A stretch of 64,000 nucleotides of DNA from Serratia sp. DD3 (GTDB taxonomy: Bacteria > Pseudomonadota > Gammaproteobacteria > Enterobacterales > Enterobacteriaceae). The notes beneath the pieces were generated by a model. That model saw nothing but the letters and a program-made list of their open reading frames with translations. It was not told the DNA's origin and made no database searches. The position numbers and the translations under genes are program-made. The DNA lies in assembly GCF_000496755.2 (NCBI RefSeq), contig NZ_AYKS02000049.1, positions 44,441 through 108,440 of the forward strand, in the 5' to 3' direction. Below are positions 27,919 to 36,598 of the stretch, one piece after another. How positions within the stretch are numbered: position 1 is the first letter of the stretch; each line of letters opens with the position of its first letter.

Positions 27919-30237
27919 ATGCATACTCACCAAGAGCACCACCACCAAGAGAAAAACCAGCAAAACAACTGCCATTGCAGCCATCAACACAGCCAAACAC
28001 AACATGGCTGCAGCCATAAAAAAGCGGCAATGGAGGGAAACCCTGACCATTCTCCTGAACAGCCTCATGAGCACGATAACCAGAATGGCTGTTGTGCCCA
28101 CCATGATGATCCTGATGAGGAGAGCGACAGTCTGGCTGCCGCTCCCCCTCGCGGCAGTCAGCGCTTCAGTTGGACAGTGACGGGTATGGATTGCCCCAGT
28201 TGCGCAAAAAAAATTGAAAATGCCGTTGCATCACTTCCTGGCGTGAATCAGGTACAGGTGCTGTTTGCGACTGAAAAGCTGGTGGTGGATGCCCAGTCAG
28301 ATATAAGCATCAATGTGCGAAACGCCGTAAAACGCGCGGGGTTTACCCTACTGAGCCCCACAGCCAACCACCAAAACAGTGAAGTTAAAACCATCCACTG
28401 GGGGGAATTTACCCCATTATTACTGCTCTCCGGGTTGATGTTCACCAGTTGGATGATTGATATTTTCAACCCACAATGGGGCAATATTGCCTTTATTATC
28501 ACAGCCCTGGCTGGACTGTTGCCCATTGCCAGCAAAGCGTTACGACTGATTCGTTCAGGTACCCCGTTCGCCATAGAAACATTGATGAGTGTCGCGGCCA
28601 TCGGCGCACTATTTATTGGTGCCACCGCAGAAGCGGCGATGGTGCTACTGCTATTTATGTTGGGTGAGTTGCTGGAATCCTATGCCGCCAAGCGAGCACG
28701 ACGTGGCATTAAGGCGTTGATGGCCTTAGTCCCGGAAGATGCCTGGCTGATCCAGGGTAATCAACGTAAGCGTGTTACGGTTGCCAGCCTGCGCCCTGGC
28801 GATGTAATAGAAATCGCCCCGGGTGGCCGCTTACCTGCTGACGCTGAATTACTCAACCCGTTTGCCAGCTTTGACGAAAGTGCCTTAACTGGGGAGTCCG
28901 TACCAGTAGAGCGCCAGCAAGGGGAGAAAATTGCGGCTGGCAGTTTGTCTGTCGATCAGGCGATACAGGTAACCGTCATCTCGGAACCGGGCAACAATGC
29001 CATTGACCGCATTCTGCAATTAATTGAAGAAGCCGAAGAGCGCCGTGCTCCCATTGAGCGTTTCATCGACCGCTTTAGCCGTTACTACACCCCGGCGATC
29101 ATGCTCTTGGCACTGGCAGTGATCCTGATCCCCCCTTTGCTATTGGCGGAGCCTTGGTCGCTGTGGATTTACCGCGGGCTGACATTACTGCTGATCGGTT
29201 GCCCATGTGCCTTGGTCATTTCCACACCTGCCGCGATCACTTCCGGGCTGGCGGCAGCAACACGTCGCGGTGCGCTGATTAAAGGCGGGGCAGCCCTGGA
29301 GCAGTTGGGACAAGTACAGACCATCGCGTTCGATAAAACCGGCACATTAACCCAAGGCAAACCCACGGTGACGGATGTATTGCCCGTCGAGGGGATCAGC
29401 GAGCAGGTGTTACTGGCCACTGCCGCCGCCGTTGAAGCAGGGTCACACCATCCACTGGCGCAGGCTATCATCAACCATGCGGTAGAACGCGGGGTTGAAC
29501 TCCCTCTCGCTGAAGGCCGCCGCGCACTGGCCGGTATCGGCGTTGAAGGCAAGGTGGCCGGTAAAATCATCCGGATCAGCACACCGGGCAAGCTGGCAGA
29601 AAATCAGTTAACCCGCGAATGGCACCACAAAGTAGACACCCTGGAAAATGAGGGGAAAACCGCCGTGGTGGTGCTGGTTGATGGCGCGCCCATTGGCCTG
29701 TTGGCCCTGCGCGATGTGTTGCGCGAAGATGCCAAGCTGGCGCTGACCCAACTGGCAGCGTTGGGGATTAGTAGCCTGATGCTCACTGGTGATAACCCGC
29801 GCGCTGCCGCCGCCATCGCCAGTGAGCTGGGGATCGACTATCGCGCCGGATTAATGCCAGAAGATAAAGTGCGGATAGTCAGTGAACTGAGCAAACAGCA
29901 GCACACCGCCATGATTGGCGATGGCATCAATGATGCCCCAGCCATGAAAGCCGCCAGTATCGGCATCGCTATGGGCAGTGGTACTGATGTGGCGTTGGAA
30001 ACTGCCGATGCGGCACTGACCCACAATCGGCTGGTGGGAATCACCGAGATGATCCGTATTTCCCGTGCCACTCGGGCCAATATTCGCCAGAACATTACTA
30101 TTGCGTTAGGGCTGAAAGGGATTTTCCTGGTCACGACTTTGTTGGGGATAACCGGTTTATGGTTGGCAGTACTGGCAGATTCCGGCGCTACCGCACTGGT
30201 GACCGCCAATGCCTTACGGCTGTTGAAAAAACGCTGA
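27919..30237 (+). CDS. zntA: Zn(II)/Cd(II)/Pb(II)-exporting P1B-type ATPase ZntA
   Basis: Inner-membrane metal exporter, 772 residues. The first ~65 residues are unusually rich in metal ligands (15 His, 5 Cys), ahead of the heavy-metal-associated domain with GMDCPSCAKK (C92, C95). The core has the P1B features: actuator SALTGESVP-like FDESALTGESVP, the intramembrane C428-P-C430, phosphorylated D472 in DKTGTLTQGK, SHHPLAQAI, MLTGDN and MIGDGINDAPAM. The start has an AGGGGG ribosome site 6 bases upstream and follows a ZntR-type promoter. The N-terminus is longer and richer in His than in E. coli ZntA (732 residues). Confidence 0.97.
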   Translation: MHTHQEHHHQEKNQQNNCHCSHQHSQTQHGCSHKKAAMEGNPDHSPEQPHEHDNQNGCCAHHDDPDEESDSLAAAPPRGSQRFSWTVTGMDCPSCAKKIENAVASLPGVNQVQVLFATEKLVVDAQSDISINVRNAVKRAGFTLLSPTANHQNSEVKTIHWGEFTPLLLLSGLMFTSWMIDIFNPQWGNIAFIITALAGLLPIASKALRLIRSGTPFAIETLMSVAAIGALFIGATAEAAMVLLLFMLGELLESYAAKRARRGIKALMALVPEDAWLIQGNQRKRVTVASLRPGDVIEIAPGGRLPADAELLNPFASFDESALTGESVPVERQQGEKIAAGSLSVDQAIQVTVISEPGNNAIDRILQLIEEAEERRAPIERFIDRFSRYYTPAIMLLALAVILIPPLLLAEPWSLWIYRGLTLLLIGCPCALVISTPAAITSGLAAATRRGALIKGGAALEQLGQVQTIAFDKTGTLTQGKPTVTDVLPVEGISEQVLLATAAAVEAGSHHPLAQAIINHAVERGVELPLAEGRRALAGIGVEGKVAGKIIRISTPGKLAENQLTREWHHKVDTLENEGKTAVVVLVDGAPIGLLALRDVLREDAKLALTQLAALGISSLMLTGDNPRAAAAIASELGIDYRAGLMPEDKVRIVSELSKQQHTAMIGDGINDAPAMKAASIGIAMGSGTDVALETADAALTHNRLVGITEMIRISRATRANIRQNITIALGLKGIFLVTTLLGITGLWLAVLADSGATALVTANALRLLKKR

Positions 30238-30249
30238 TTCCCCTGGCTC

Positions 30250-30280
30250 CAGCGAGTTGCAGCTTACCGGCAACTTGCTG
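30250..30280. terminator. Hairpin between convergent zntA and tusA
   Basis: CAGCGAGTTGC (30250-30260) pairs with GCAACTTGCTG (30270-30280), 10 of 11 bases, around a 9-base loop. It is placed to stop transcripts from both sides; no strong T-tract. Confidence 0.55.
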
Positions 30281-30301
30281 AGGCCAGTGTATAAATATCT
30301 G

Positions 30302-30553
30302 TTACTCCGCCAACCCCTTGCGCAACAGATAGCGATACGGCGCCTTATCTGTTTCCTGAGCCAGCAAAGTGTGTTCCATAAAGCGGCAAAAACCCGGTAT
30401 GTCGCGGGTAGTGGCAGGATCATCGGCAATGATCAGCAAGGTTTTGCCGTTATCCATATAGCGTACCGTTTTACGCACCATCATTACCGGTTCCGGGCAG
30501 CGTAATCCCAAGGCATCTAGCGTCTGGTCTGCCTGGGCAAAAATGTCAGTCAT
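30302..30553 (-). CDS. tusA: Sulfurtransferase TusA
   Basis: Small sulfur carrier, 83 residues from the ATG at 30553 (GAGAGAAGAAT upstream). It takes persulfide sulfur from IscS and passes it to TusBCD for 2-thiouridine in tRNA, and to other pathways. The invariant cysteine is in [17 protein letters not shown] (Cys19), and [10 protein letters not shown] is the family's C-terminal helix. It lies between zntA and yhhQ as in E. coli. Confidence 0.97.
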   Translation of the reverse strand: MTDIFAQADQTLDALGLRCPEPVMMVRKTVRYMDNGKTLLIIADDPATTRDIPGFCRFMEHTLLAQETDKAPYRYLLRKGLAE

Positions 30554-30668
30554 ATTCTTCTCTCGATCAAAAAACATCCAAGTATACTTACTGGATCTTA
30601 ACAGCGCTTAGTTTACGCCAGTCGTTTTTTTGCGCAAGATACGTTACCGTTTGCGTTAAATTTAACCA

Positions 30669-30696
30669 TTGCATTCGTTGCGCAAACACGTATCAT
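30669..30696 (+). promoter_or_regulatory. Candidate sigma-70 promoter of yhhQ
   Basis: TTGCAT (30669-30674), 16 bases, TATCAT (30691-30696). Transcription would begin near 30703-30705, placing the riboswitch aptamer at the very 5' end of the mRNA. Confidence 0.45.
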
Positions 30697-30720
30697 GCCG
30701 CCGCATAGCTAAAAAATGAC

Positions 30721-30753
30721 ATGGGTTCCCTCACCCCATCTATCCAAAAAGGT
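30721..30753 (+). promoter_or_regulatory. preQ1-I riboswitch controlling yhhQ translation (probable)
   Basis: Stem P1 is ATGGG (30721-30725) with CCCAT (30735-30739). The loop TTCCCTCAC follows the class-I pattern GGTTC...CACCC. An A-rich tail (30746-30750) leads into AGG (30750-30752), which can pair with CCT of the loop (30729-30731) to close the H-type pseudoknot. The tail's AAGG is also the Shine-Dalgarno site, seven bases before the yhhQ ATG, so ligand binding would block translation. preQ1-I aptamers are known upstream of YhhQ-family (COG1738) queuosine-precursor transporters. Called by eye; not folded or scored. Confidence 0.7.
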
Positions 30754-30759
30754 CACATT

Positions 30760-31431
30760 ATGTATTCATTTACCCCCCAGCAACGCTTAACCGCACTGGT
30801 TTGGCTTTCGCTCTTTCATATTACCATCATTGCCTCCAGCAACTATCTGGTGCAATTGCCGATCAACATTTTCGGCTTTCACACCACTTGGGGAGCGTTC
30901 ACCTTCCCATTTATCTTCCTGGCTACTGATTTAACGGTACGGATCTTCGGCGCACCATTGGCACGCAAGATCATTCTTTCCGTGATGATCCCGGCGCTGC
31001 TGATCTCCTATATTATTTCTACGGTGACCTTCCAGGGAGAATGGCAAGGGTTTGCGGCTTTAACCCAATTTAACCTGCTTGTAGCACGGATTGCCGTTGC
31101 CAGCTTTATGGCCTATGTGTTGGGCCAAATCCTCGATGTGCATGTTTTCAACCGCTTGCGTCAACGCCGTACCTGGTGGGTCGCCCCAGCCGCTGCCATG
31201 TTGCTGGGTAATATCAGTGATACCATGGCCTTCTTTTTTATTGCTTTCTACAAAAGCAGTGACCCTTTTATGGCCGCTAACTGGGTAGAGATCGCACTGG
31301 TAGATTACAGCTTTAAGGTCATGATCTGCATGTTGTTCTTCCTGCCGATGTATGGTGTACTGCTGAACATGTTGCTCAAGCGCCTGTCTTCACACCAACA
31401 GCAGAGCCGGTTGCCGTTAAGCCAGTGGTAA
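30760..31431 (+). CDS. yhhQ: Queuosine precursor (preQ0/preQ1) transporter YhhQ
   Basis: Inner-membrane protein, 223 residues, about six membrane segments, of the YhhQ/QueT (COG1738) family that takes up the 7-deazaguanine precursors preQ0 and preQ1 for queuosine in tRNA. The start MYSFTPQQRLTALVW at 30760 matches E. coli YhhQ and lies after AAAAAGGTCACATT. Conserved stretches include SNYLVQLPINIFGFHTTWGA, FPFIFLATDLTVRIFG and LLGNISDTMAFFFIAF. The Shine-Dalgarno site is part of a probable preQ1 riboswitch, so uptake would fall when precursor is plentiful. Confidence 0.95.
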   Translation: MYSFTPQQRLTALVWLSLFHITIIASSNYLVQLPINIFGFHTTWGAFTFPFIFLATDLTVRIFGAPLARKIILSVMIPALLISYIISTVTFQGEWQGFAALTQFNLLVARIAVASFMAYVLGQILDVHVFNRLRQRRTWWVAPAAAMLLGNISDTMAFFFIAFYKSSDPFMAANWVEIALVDYSFKVMICMLFFLPMYGVLLNMLLKRLSSHQQQSRLPLSQW

Positions 31432-31529
31432 TGCTGGCGTCGTCTCTTATCCTGTGGGATATCTGACACCCAGGTGACTGAGTGCCATACTCCATTTATC
31501 TGTTATCTGTAAAAGAATAAGGACGCCCA

Positions 31530-32093
31530 ATGCGTAAAGTAGTGAGATTGATGGCTATCAGCCTGTTGGCACTTGGCCTCGCTGCCTGTGATGGCGCTAA
31601 CAAAGACAACAAACAACCCGTCAACGGCACGCCGGCAAGTACCCCAGCAAACCAGACGCTGAGCTTATTGGATGGCAAGTTGACCTTCTCACTGCCCAAT
31701 GGCATGGCAGATCAAAGCAGCAAGCTCAATAGCCAGGTCAATAATCGCTATGTCTATGCCGACAGCAGCGGTCAACGTGTTGTGATCGTGTTGCTAGGGG
31801 ACAAAACGTCAGAGAGTCTGGAGGTATTGGTTCAACGTCTGGAGCACCAACTACGCACCCGTGATGCCAACCTGGAAGTGCTCAGCAATAAAACCATTGA
31901 CGCCAATGGCACCCCCATGCGCCAGCTAAACACCATCATCACTGATAATGGTCAAAAATCCTACACATCCACCCTACTGGCGCTGGTGGATGATAATCTG
32001 CTGACTATTCAGATCATACTACCGGCGGATAACCCACAGCAGGCGCAAGACGAAGCACAGCTTATTATCAACACACTGAAATTCAGCAAGTAA
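31530..32093 (+). CDS. dcrB: Lipoprotein DcrB
   Basis: 187 residues with a lipoprotein signal (MRKVVRLMAISLLALGLAAC; Cys20). E. coli DcrB is an inner-membrane/periplasmic lipoprotein first found through its need for infection by phages C1 and C6 and later linked to lipoprotein maturation. LTFSLPNGMADQSS and the C-terminal NPQQAQDEAQLIINTLKF are family-typical. It follows yhhQ by 98 bases on the same strand, as in E. coli. Confidence 0.92.
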   Translation: MRKVVRLMAISLLALGLAACDGANKDNKQPVNGTPASTPANQTLSLLDGKLTFSLPNGMADQSSKLNSQVNNRYVYADSSGQRVVIVLLGDKTSESLEVLVQRLEHQLRTRDANLEVLSNKTIDANGTPMRQLNTIITDNGQKSYTSTLLALVDDNLLTIQIILPADNPQQAQDEAQLIINTLKFSK

Positions 32094-32140
32094 TAACCGG
32101 TTTATTCCCCGTGGCATGAGTGCCGACGGGTATCGTATTA

Positions 32141-32161
32141 AGGGTGCAGCTTCTGCACCCT
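32141..32161. terminator. Hairpin between convergent dcrB and glpC
   Basis: AGGGTGCAG (32141-32149) pairs perfectly with CTGCACCCT (32153-32161), with a 3-base loop. It overlaps the last bases of the glpC stop codon. Confidence 0.75.
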
Positions 32162-33359
32162 ATGCTAAAGCCTGGGCCAACAAGGTAATAGGGTGTTCAC
32201 AACGCTTGCTGGTGGACATTTCTATCTGCCATTTGCAGGTTTCACAATCCGTGATCACCATATCCACCCCACTCGCTTCAATCTGCCGAAACAACGAGGC
32301 ACCAATACCTTGCGCCGTTTGATAGTTCTCCGACTTGAAACCGTAGGTTCCGGCAATGCCGCAACATTGTGAATCCAGCACGACCAATTCCAAACCTGGG
32401 ATCTGCCGCAACAGTTCTAGCGTATAAGCCGTCCAGCCCATTTTTTCCATATGACATGGCGTGTGGTAAGCCACTCGCAGCGGCATCGGGTTGAGTGGCA
32501 ATGTCCGACCTTGCTGAAGCAAACGGTAGAGGTATCGAGTTGCCAATTCCACTCGCTCACGCACTGCCGAGGTGTCGATATCCAGCAAATGCGGGTACTC
32601 GTCACGTAGGGTAAACGTACAGCTAGAGGAGGTGGCAACCACGGGAATACCTTGCATCACCACCGCTTTATGCAGTGATTCGGCATTCACTTTGGCCTGC
32701 TTTTTCGCTTGTGCCATAAAGCCATTGGCGATAAGTGGTACGCCACAGCACTTTTCACGCTCTAGTAGCTGCACACCAATATCGATGGCGTTAAACACCT
32801 TGATCAGATCTTTACCCAACTGGGGATGGTTATAATTGACAAAACAGCCATGGAAAAAGGCCACTTGTTCGGTATAACGCTGCTGCTGTTGCGCCTGCTG
32901 GCGGTACCAACGGCGGAAAGTACCAAACGAATATTTTGGCAGCTCACGCCGATGGTCAATCTTCAGCGCTTTATCCAACAGTTTGCGTACCGGTTTCAGG
33001 CCAGTGGTGGCGTTAACAATCGGCGCAAACGGGGTTGATAACGAGCCCATAATGTCCGTATGGCTGAGAATGGCATCACGCAGTGTCGGTTTACTCTGGC
33101 TGAAATTGGCGCGAGCACGTTGGATAATGTCACCGATTTTCACATCGGAAGGGCAGGCCACTTCGCATCGCTTGCAGTTGGTGCAATATTTGAGCGCCTC
33201 ATCGTAAAGCGCTGGGTCTTTCAACCGTAAACGCTCACCGTCTGGCCCAGCCTGTTTCGGCCCTGGATAGAGAGGATTAACCTTGGCTACCGGGCAGTAG
33301 GTGGTACAAACCGTACATTTGATGCAGCTCTCAAAACTCATGTCTTTTGACTGGCTCAT
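32160..33359 (-). CDS. glpC: Anaerobic glycerol-3-phosphate dehydrogenase subunit C
   Basis: Membrane-associated iron-sulfur subunit that passes electrons from GlpAB to menaquinone. 399 residues from the ATG at 33359, which overlaps the glpB stop as ATGA. Two 4Fe-4S clusters are bound by CIKCTVCTTYCPVAK and CTNCKRCEVACPSD. Two CCG domains follow (CFVNYNHPQLG...CCGVPL and YHTPCHMEK...CCGIAGTYG). Third gene of glpABC; used in anaerobic respiration on glycerol or glycerol-3-phosphate. Confidence 0.97.
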   Translation of the reverse strand: MSQSKDMSFESCIKCTVCTTYCPVAKVNPLYPGPKQAGPDGERLRLKDPALYDEALKYCTNCKRCEVACPSDVKIGDIIQRARANFSQSKPTLRDAILSHTDIMGSLSTPFAPIVNATTGLKPVRKLLDKALKIDHRRELPKYSFGTFRRWYRQQAQQQQRYTEQVAFFHGCFVNYNHPQLGKDLIKVFNAIDIGVQLLEREKCCGVPLIANGFMAQAKKQAKVNAESLHKAVVMQGIPVVATSSSCTFTLRDEYPHLLDIDTSAVRERVELATRYLYRLLQQGRTLPLNPMPLRVAYHTPCHMEKMGWTAYTLELLRQIPGLELVVLDSQCCGIAGTYGFKSENYQTAQGIGASLFRQIEASGVDMVITDCETCKWQIEMSTSKRCEHPITLLAQALA

Positions 33360-34627
33360 TTTACGTTGTGCCCCTCTATAATCTGCTGCGCCACATGCAG
33401 GGCACCAATCAACGAAACCCCAGCACCACAACCTTGCTGTAACGGATCATAACCACCGGCCACGGCACCAATGGCATACAGATTAGTGATCGCTTCCCCC
33501 TGCTTAAGGGCTCGCAAATTGGCATCGGTTTTTACCCCAAACTGCAGGTAAGGCTGCGCCGCGAAAAAATCCGGGTGACTCCAGTCGGCCCGCTCGGCTT
33601 TACTGAAGACATCCAGCCCGAACACCGGCTCACGGATACCGGCTAAATCAGCGACCAAACCGTTGCTGAAGAAGCTGCCGCTCGCCAATACCACCTGCTG
33701 CGCGCGCAACGGAATATCCGTGTGATTGCGGGTATACAATCCGCTAATGCGCTGCTGGTCAATACTGGCCCGCAACACGGTATCTCCCGGCATAAAGACA
33801 CCACCCAGTTGTTGCAAGCGCTGGCGCAATGCCTGGTACAAACGCATCCCCAACACCGAAGGCGGTAAGGTTGGCAGAAGGAAAACCGGCCTGCCCACTG
33901 CTTGGCGTAATGCGAGTAACGGCTGGTCACTCTCCAGCCCCAGGCAGGCTGGCAAGAAAATAGCCTCGGCCTCGCCGGCCTGTCGCTTCACCTCTTCCGC
34001 CAAGGCCGCCAAATGCTCTGGCAGATCCAGTACACGGGCAATGTTCGCCGCGCGAAATTCACTCGGGTTATTACGCAAACGATCTAAAAGAGGTAAATGC
34101 AAAAATGCCGCTTCAGCGATCACCTTTTGTTCTTCAATCAGCGAACTGGCGGCCATCTGCGGTTGGAAATCGAGAAAACCCTCAATACCCAGCACTGCAA
34201 TATGCTGCCAAGGCAAATTTCCCCCCCACGCAGATACCGGGATCGCCTGCGGACTCAACCAAGTCGCCCGGCGCGTGCCCAGTGGCGTAACACGCAAATG
34301 GTTCCACTCACAGCTCCCTTGCATGGCAACCCCACAACGTTGCAGCAACTCCTCCGCCTCCCGCGCCAAGGTCGCAACCTGAGTAGCCCCTAGCAGACTG
34401 TAAGGATGCTGCGGTGCCTGTTGCTGCAGCACTGGCAATGCGGCGAGAGGGGAACTGACAGCCGTACCATCCGGCAATTGCGCCAAGAGATCGAGAGAGC
34501 CGGAAGAGAAATAGAGCGCACTCTGGCCACTACTGACCACGGCACAACGCTTGCCAGATTCCGCCAAGCGAATCGCACAGCTCAACCCGGCTAATCCTCC
34601 GCCAATCACCACCACATCAAATTGCAT
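33356..34627 (-). CDS. glpB: Anaerobic glycerol-3-phosphate dehydrogenase subunit B
   Basis: FMN-binding subunit of GlpABC, 423 residues from the ATG at 34627 (GGAGGCGGATG upstream), overlapping glpA by 11 bases. The Rossmann motif is FDVVVIGGGLAGLSCAIRLA at the N-terminus. Conserved blocks: SSGQSALYFSSGSLDLL, LPTLPPSVLGMRLYQAL, TRNHTDIPLRAQQVVLASGS and GGYDPLQQGCGAGVS. All match E. coli GlpB. Extension to 34780 would lie inside glpA. Confidence 0.96.
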   Translation of the reverse strand: MQFDVVVIGGGLAGLSCAIRLAESGKRCAVVSSGQSALYFSSGSLDLLAQLPDGTAVSSPLAALPVLQQQAPQHPYSLLGATQVATLAREAEELLQRCGVAMQGSCEWNHLRVTPLGTRRATWLSPQAIPVSAWGGNLPWQHIAVLGIEGFLDFQPQMAASSLIEEQKVIAEAAFLHLPLLDRLRNNPSEFRAANIARVLDLPEHLAALAEEVKRQAGEAEAIFLPACLGLESDQPLLALRQAVGRPVFLLPTLPPSVLGMRLYQALRQRLQQLGGVFMPGDTVLRASIDQQRISGLYTRNHTDIPLRAQQVVLASGSFFSNGLVADLAGIREPVFGLDVFSKAERADWSHPDFFAAQPYLQFGVKTDANLRALKQGEAITNLYAIGAVAGGYDPLQQGCGAGVSLIGALHVAQQIIEGHNVK

Positions 34628-36266
34628 CATCCGCCTCCTGTTGGCACTCGCCAGGCGCATCCAAACCACATAAACCTTGATAAACCCAACTGGTGAATTC
34701 ACTTTCCCGCAGGGCATCGCCCCAGGCAATCGGGCGTACACCTTTCCAGCGCTCATTGAGGAAATGGGAAAGTTGTTCAATAGATTGCTGCGGGGTTGTC
34801 ACCTTAAAACGCGTCAGTAAACCCGCAGCACGACAGGCACACAGTTCCCCTTGGCAGGTGCCCATGCCGACACGGGTACGCCGGCGTAAATCGACCAGGT
34901 TATTCACCGTCAGCGAGTTCACTGCATAGCGAACTTCCCCGGCGGTGACCGCTTCACACTCACACACCAGGCTGTTATCCAGCCGATTGCCAGACGGCAC
35001 CAGGCTAGCGAGATCACCATGACGATAGACCGCCGAACCACGGATACTGGCCGGAAGAGAAACCACACTACGCACGGTCTCTTCTGCCGACTGACGAGAA
35101 CCCGGTAACGCCTCTGTGGCGGTAGTACAAGGCGTATCGACCCCCAGTTTGGCGCACACCTTATCCGTTACCCACTGCGCCATCAGTCGGTAAGTCATCA
35201 GTTTACCGCCAGTAATGGTGATAAACCCCTCCAACCCATCGCGCACTGCGTGGTCGAGCAGCACAATGCCTCGGCTGACGCTGCGCCCAGAAGGATCATC
35301 ATCACAAGCAACCAATGGCCGCACGCCAGCGTAAGCACGCAGAATACGGGTTTGTGCCAATTCAGGTGCCAATAGCGAACCTTCACGGAGCAACAGGTCC
35401 ACTTCCTGCGGCGTGACCACCATATTGTCAATCTGGTCATAATCAATATGCGTCGAGGTGGTACCAATCAGCGAGATGGTATCCCCTGGCACCAGAATGT
35501 CGGCATCGGCGGGTTTTCGGCAGCGGTTAATCACCATGTTGTTAATGCGATGCCCCAAGATCAGCAATGCCCCCTTGGCAGGGAACATACGGACACGCAG
35601 GTCGGCATACTCGGCGATTTGCTGCCCCCAGATGCCGGCAGCATTCACCACCACCGGCGCATGGATATCATAATGGTGCGCTAATTGATGGTCGAAAACG
35701 CGCACTCCGGTCACACGATCAGCTTCACGCAACAACCCTGTCACTTGGTGATAAGTCAGGATCTGTGCGCCATGCTCACGGGCATCGAGCATATTGGCGG
35801 CCGTCAAACGGAAAGGATCCACCGTGCCATCCGGCACGCGTACCGCGCCAATCAAGTCAGGATTTGCCGCGGGTTCGAGGTGGCGGGCCAATTGGGGATC
35901 AATCGCTTCAGCCTCAATCCCGGCCTGGTGGCAAGCCGAGATAAATTGCTGCTGATACGCCAGTGAATCCTGTGGCAAGGTAATAAACAGGCCATTAGTC
36001 GGTTCAATACAGTGATGGGCAATACGCTTAAGGATGCGATTCTCTTCAATGCATTCACGGGCCGATTCACTGTCGGTCACAGCATAACGAGCCCCACTGT
36101 GTAACAACCCATGGTTACGCCCTGTAGCCCCGGTAGCGATGTCATGCCGTTCCAATAAAATACAGCGCAATCCCCGCCGCGCGCAGTCACGAGCAATCCC
36201 CGCGCCGGTAGCCCCGCCGCCAATGATGATCACTTCCGTTTCAGTCACTGGTGAGTTGTTACTCAT
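34617..36266 (-). CDS. glpA: Anaerobic glycerol-3-phosphate dehydrogenase subunit A
   Basis: Catalytic FAD subunit that oxidises sn-glycerol-3-phosphate to dihydroxyacetone phosphate. 549 residues from the ATG at 36266, after AGGGGGCGTG. The FAD motif is VIIIGGGATGAGIARDCARR; then ATGATGRNHGLLHSGARYAV and the substrate region ITGGKLMTYRLMA. The C-terminal third carries a BFD-like 2Fe-2S domain (CECEAVTAGE...TRVGMGTCQGELCACR). First gene of glpABC, divergent from glpT across a shared CRP/GlpR control region. Confidence 0.97.
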   Translation of the reverse strand: MSNNSPVTETEVIIIGGGATGAGIARDCARRGLRCILLERHDIATGATGRNHGLLHSGARYAVTDSESARECIEENRILKRIAHHCIEPTNGLFITLPQDSLAYQQQFISACHQAGIEAEAIDPQLARHLEPAANPDLIGAVRVPDGTVDPFRLTAANMLDAREHGAQILTYHQVTGLLREADRVTGVRVFDHQLAHHYDIHAPVVVNAAGIWGQQIAEYADLRVRMFPAKGALLILGHRINNMVINRCRKPADADILVPGDTISLIGTTSTHIDYDQIDNMVVTPQEVDLLLREGSLLAPELAQTRILRAYAGVRPLVACDDDPSGRSVSRGIVLLDHAVRDGLEGFITITGGKLMTYRLMAQWVTDKVCAKLGVDTPCTTATEALPGSRQSAEETVRSVVSLPASIRGSAVYRHGDLASLVPSGNRLDNSLVCECEAVTAGEVRYAVNSLTVNNLVDLRRRTRVGMGTCQGELCACRAAGLLTRFKVTTPQQSIEQLSHFLNERWKGVRPIAWGDALRESEFTSWVYQGLCGLDAPGECQQEADDAI

Positions 36267-36598
36267 CACGCCCCCTAATTCTATGGTCATAGGGCTATTT
36301 AGGCATAACTCCAGGAACAATTGTTTGATAAGGAGCAATAACGAGCAAGAAGCGAAAATAAAAAACCACAGTAGTGATTCAAATCACGCTAACAACCCCT
36401 TAATCACACTCAAAACGCTAATAAATCACTCAAAAAACATTAATTGTCATAAAATTGTAACAAATGCGCGCCACATCACAGAGAAAAATGCCAGCTTTCA
36501 CTAGGATGATGCTCGTTATAGAACAATATCCGCTCAATCATCCTCAGGAGATCCGTTTCCTGCTGATGTAATAACTGATAAAGCCATCGGAGGCGCTC
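36267..36598. promoter_or_regulatory. glpA/glpT divergent control region with CRP and GlpR-like sites
   Basis: 332 bases, AT-rich. A near-ideal CRP site AGTGATTCAAATCACG spans 36372-36387 (GTGA-N6-TCAC). Two weaker dyads resemble GlpR operators (consensus ATGTTCG...CGAACAT): ATGCTCGTTATAGAACAAT near 36509-36527, next to glpT, and ATTGTTTG...GGAGCAAT at 36320-36339, next to glpA. E. coli glpACB and glpTQ are repressed by GlpR and activated by CRP from the same kind of shared region. Confidence 0.6.
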
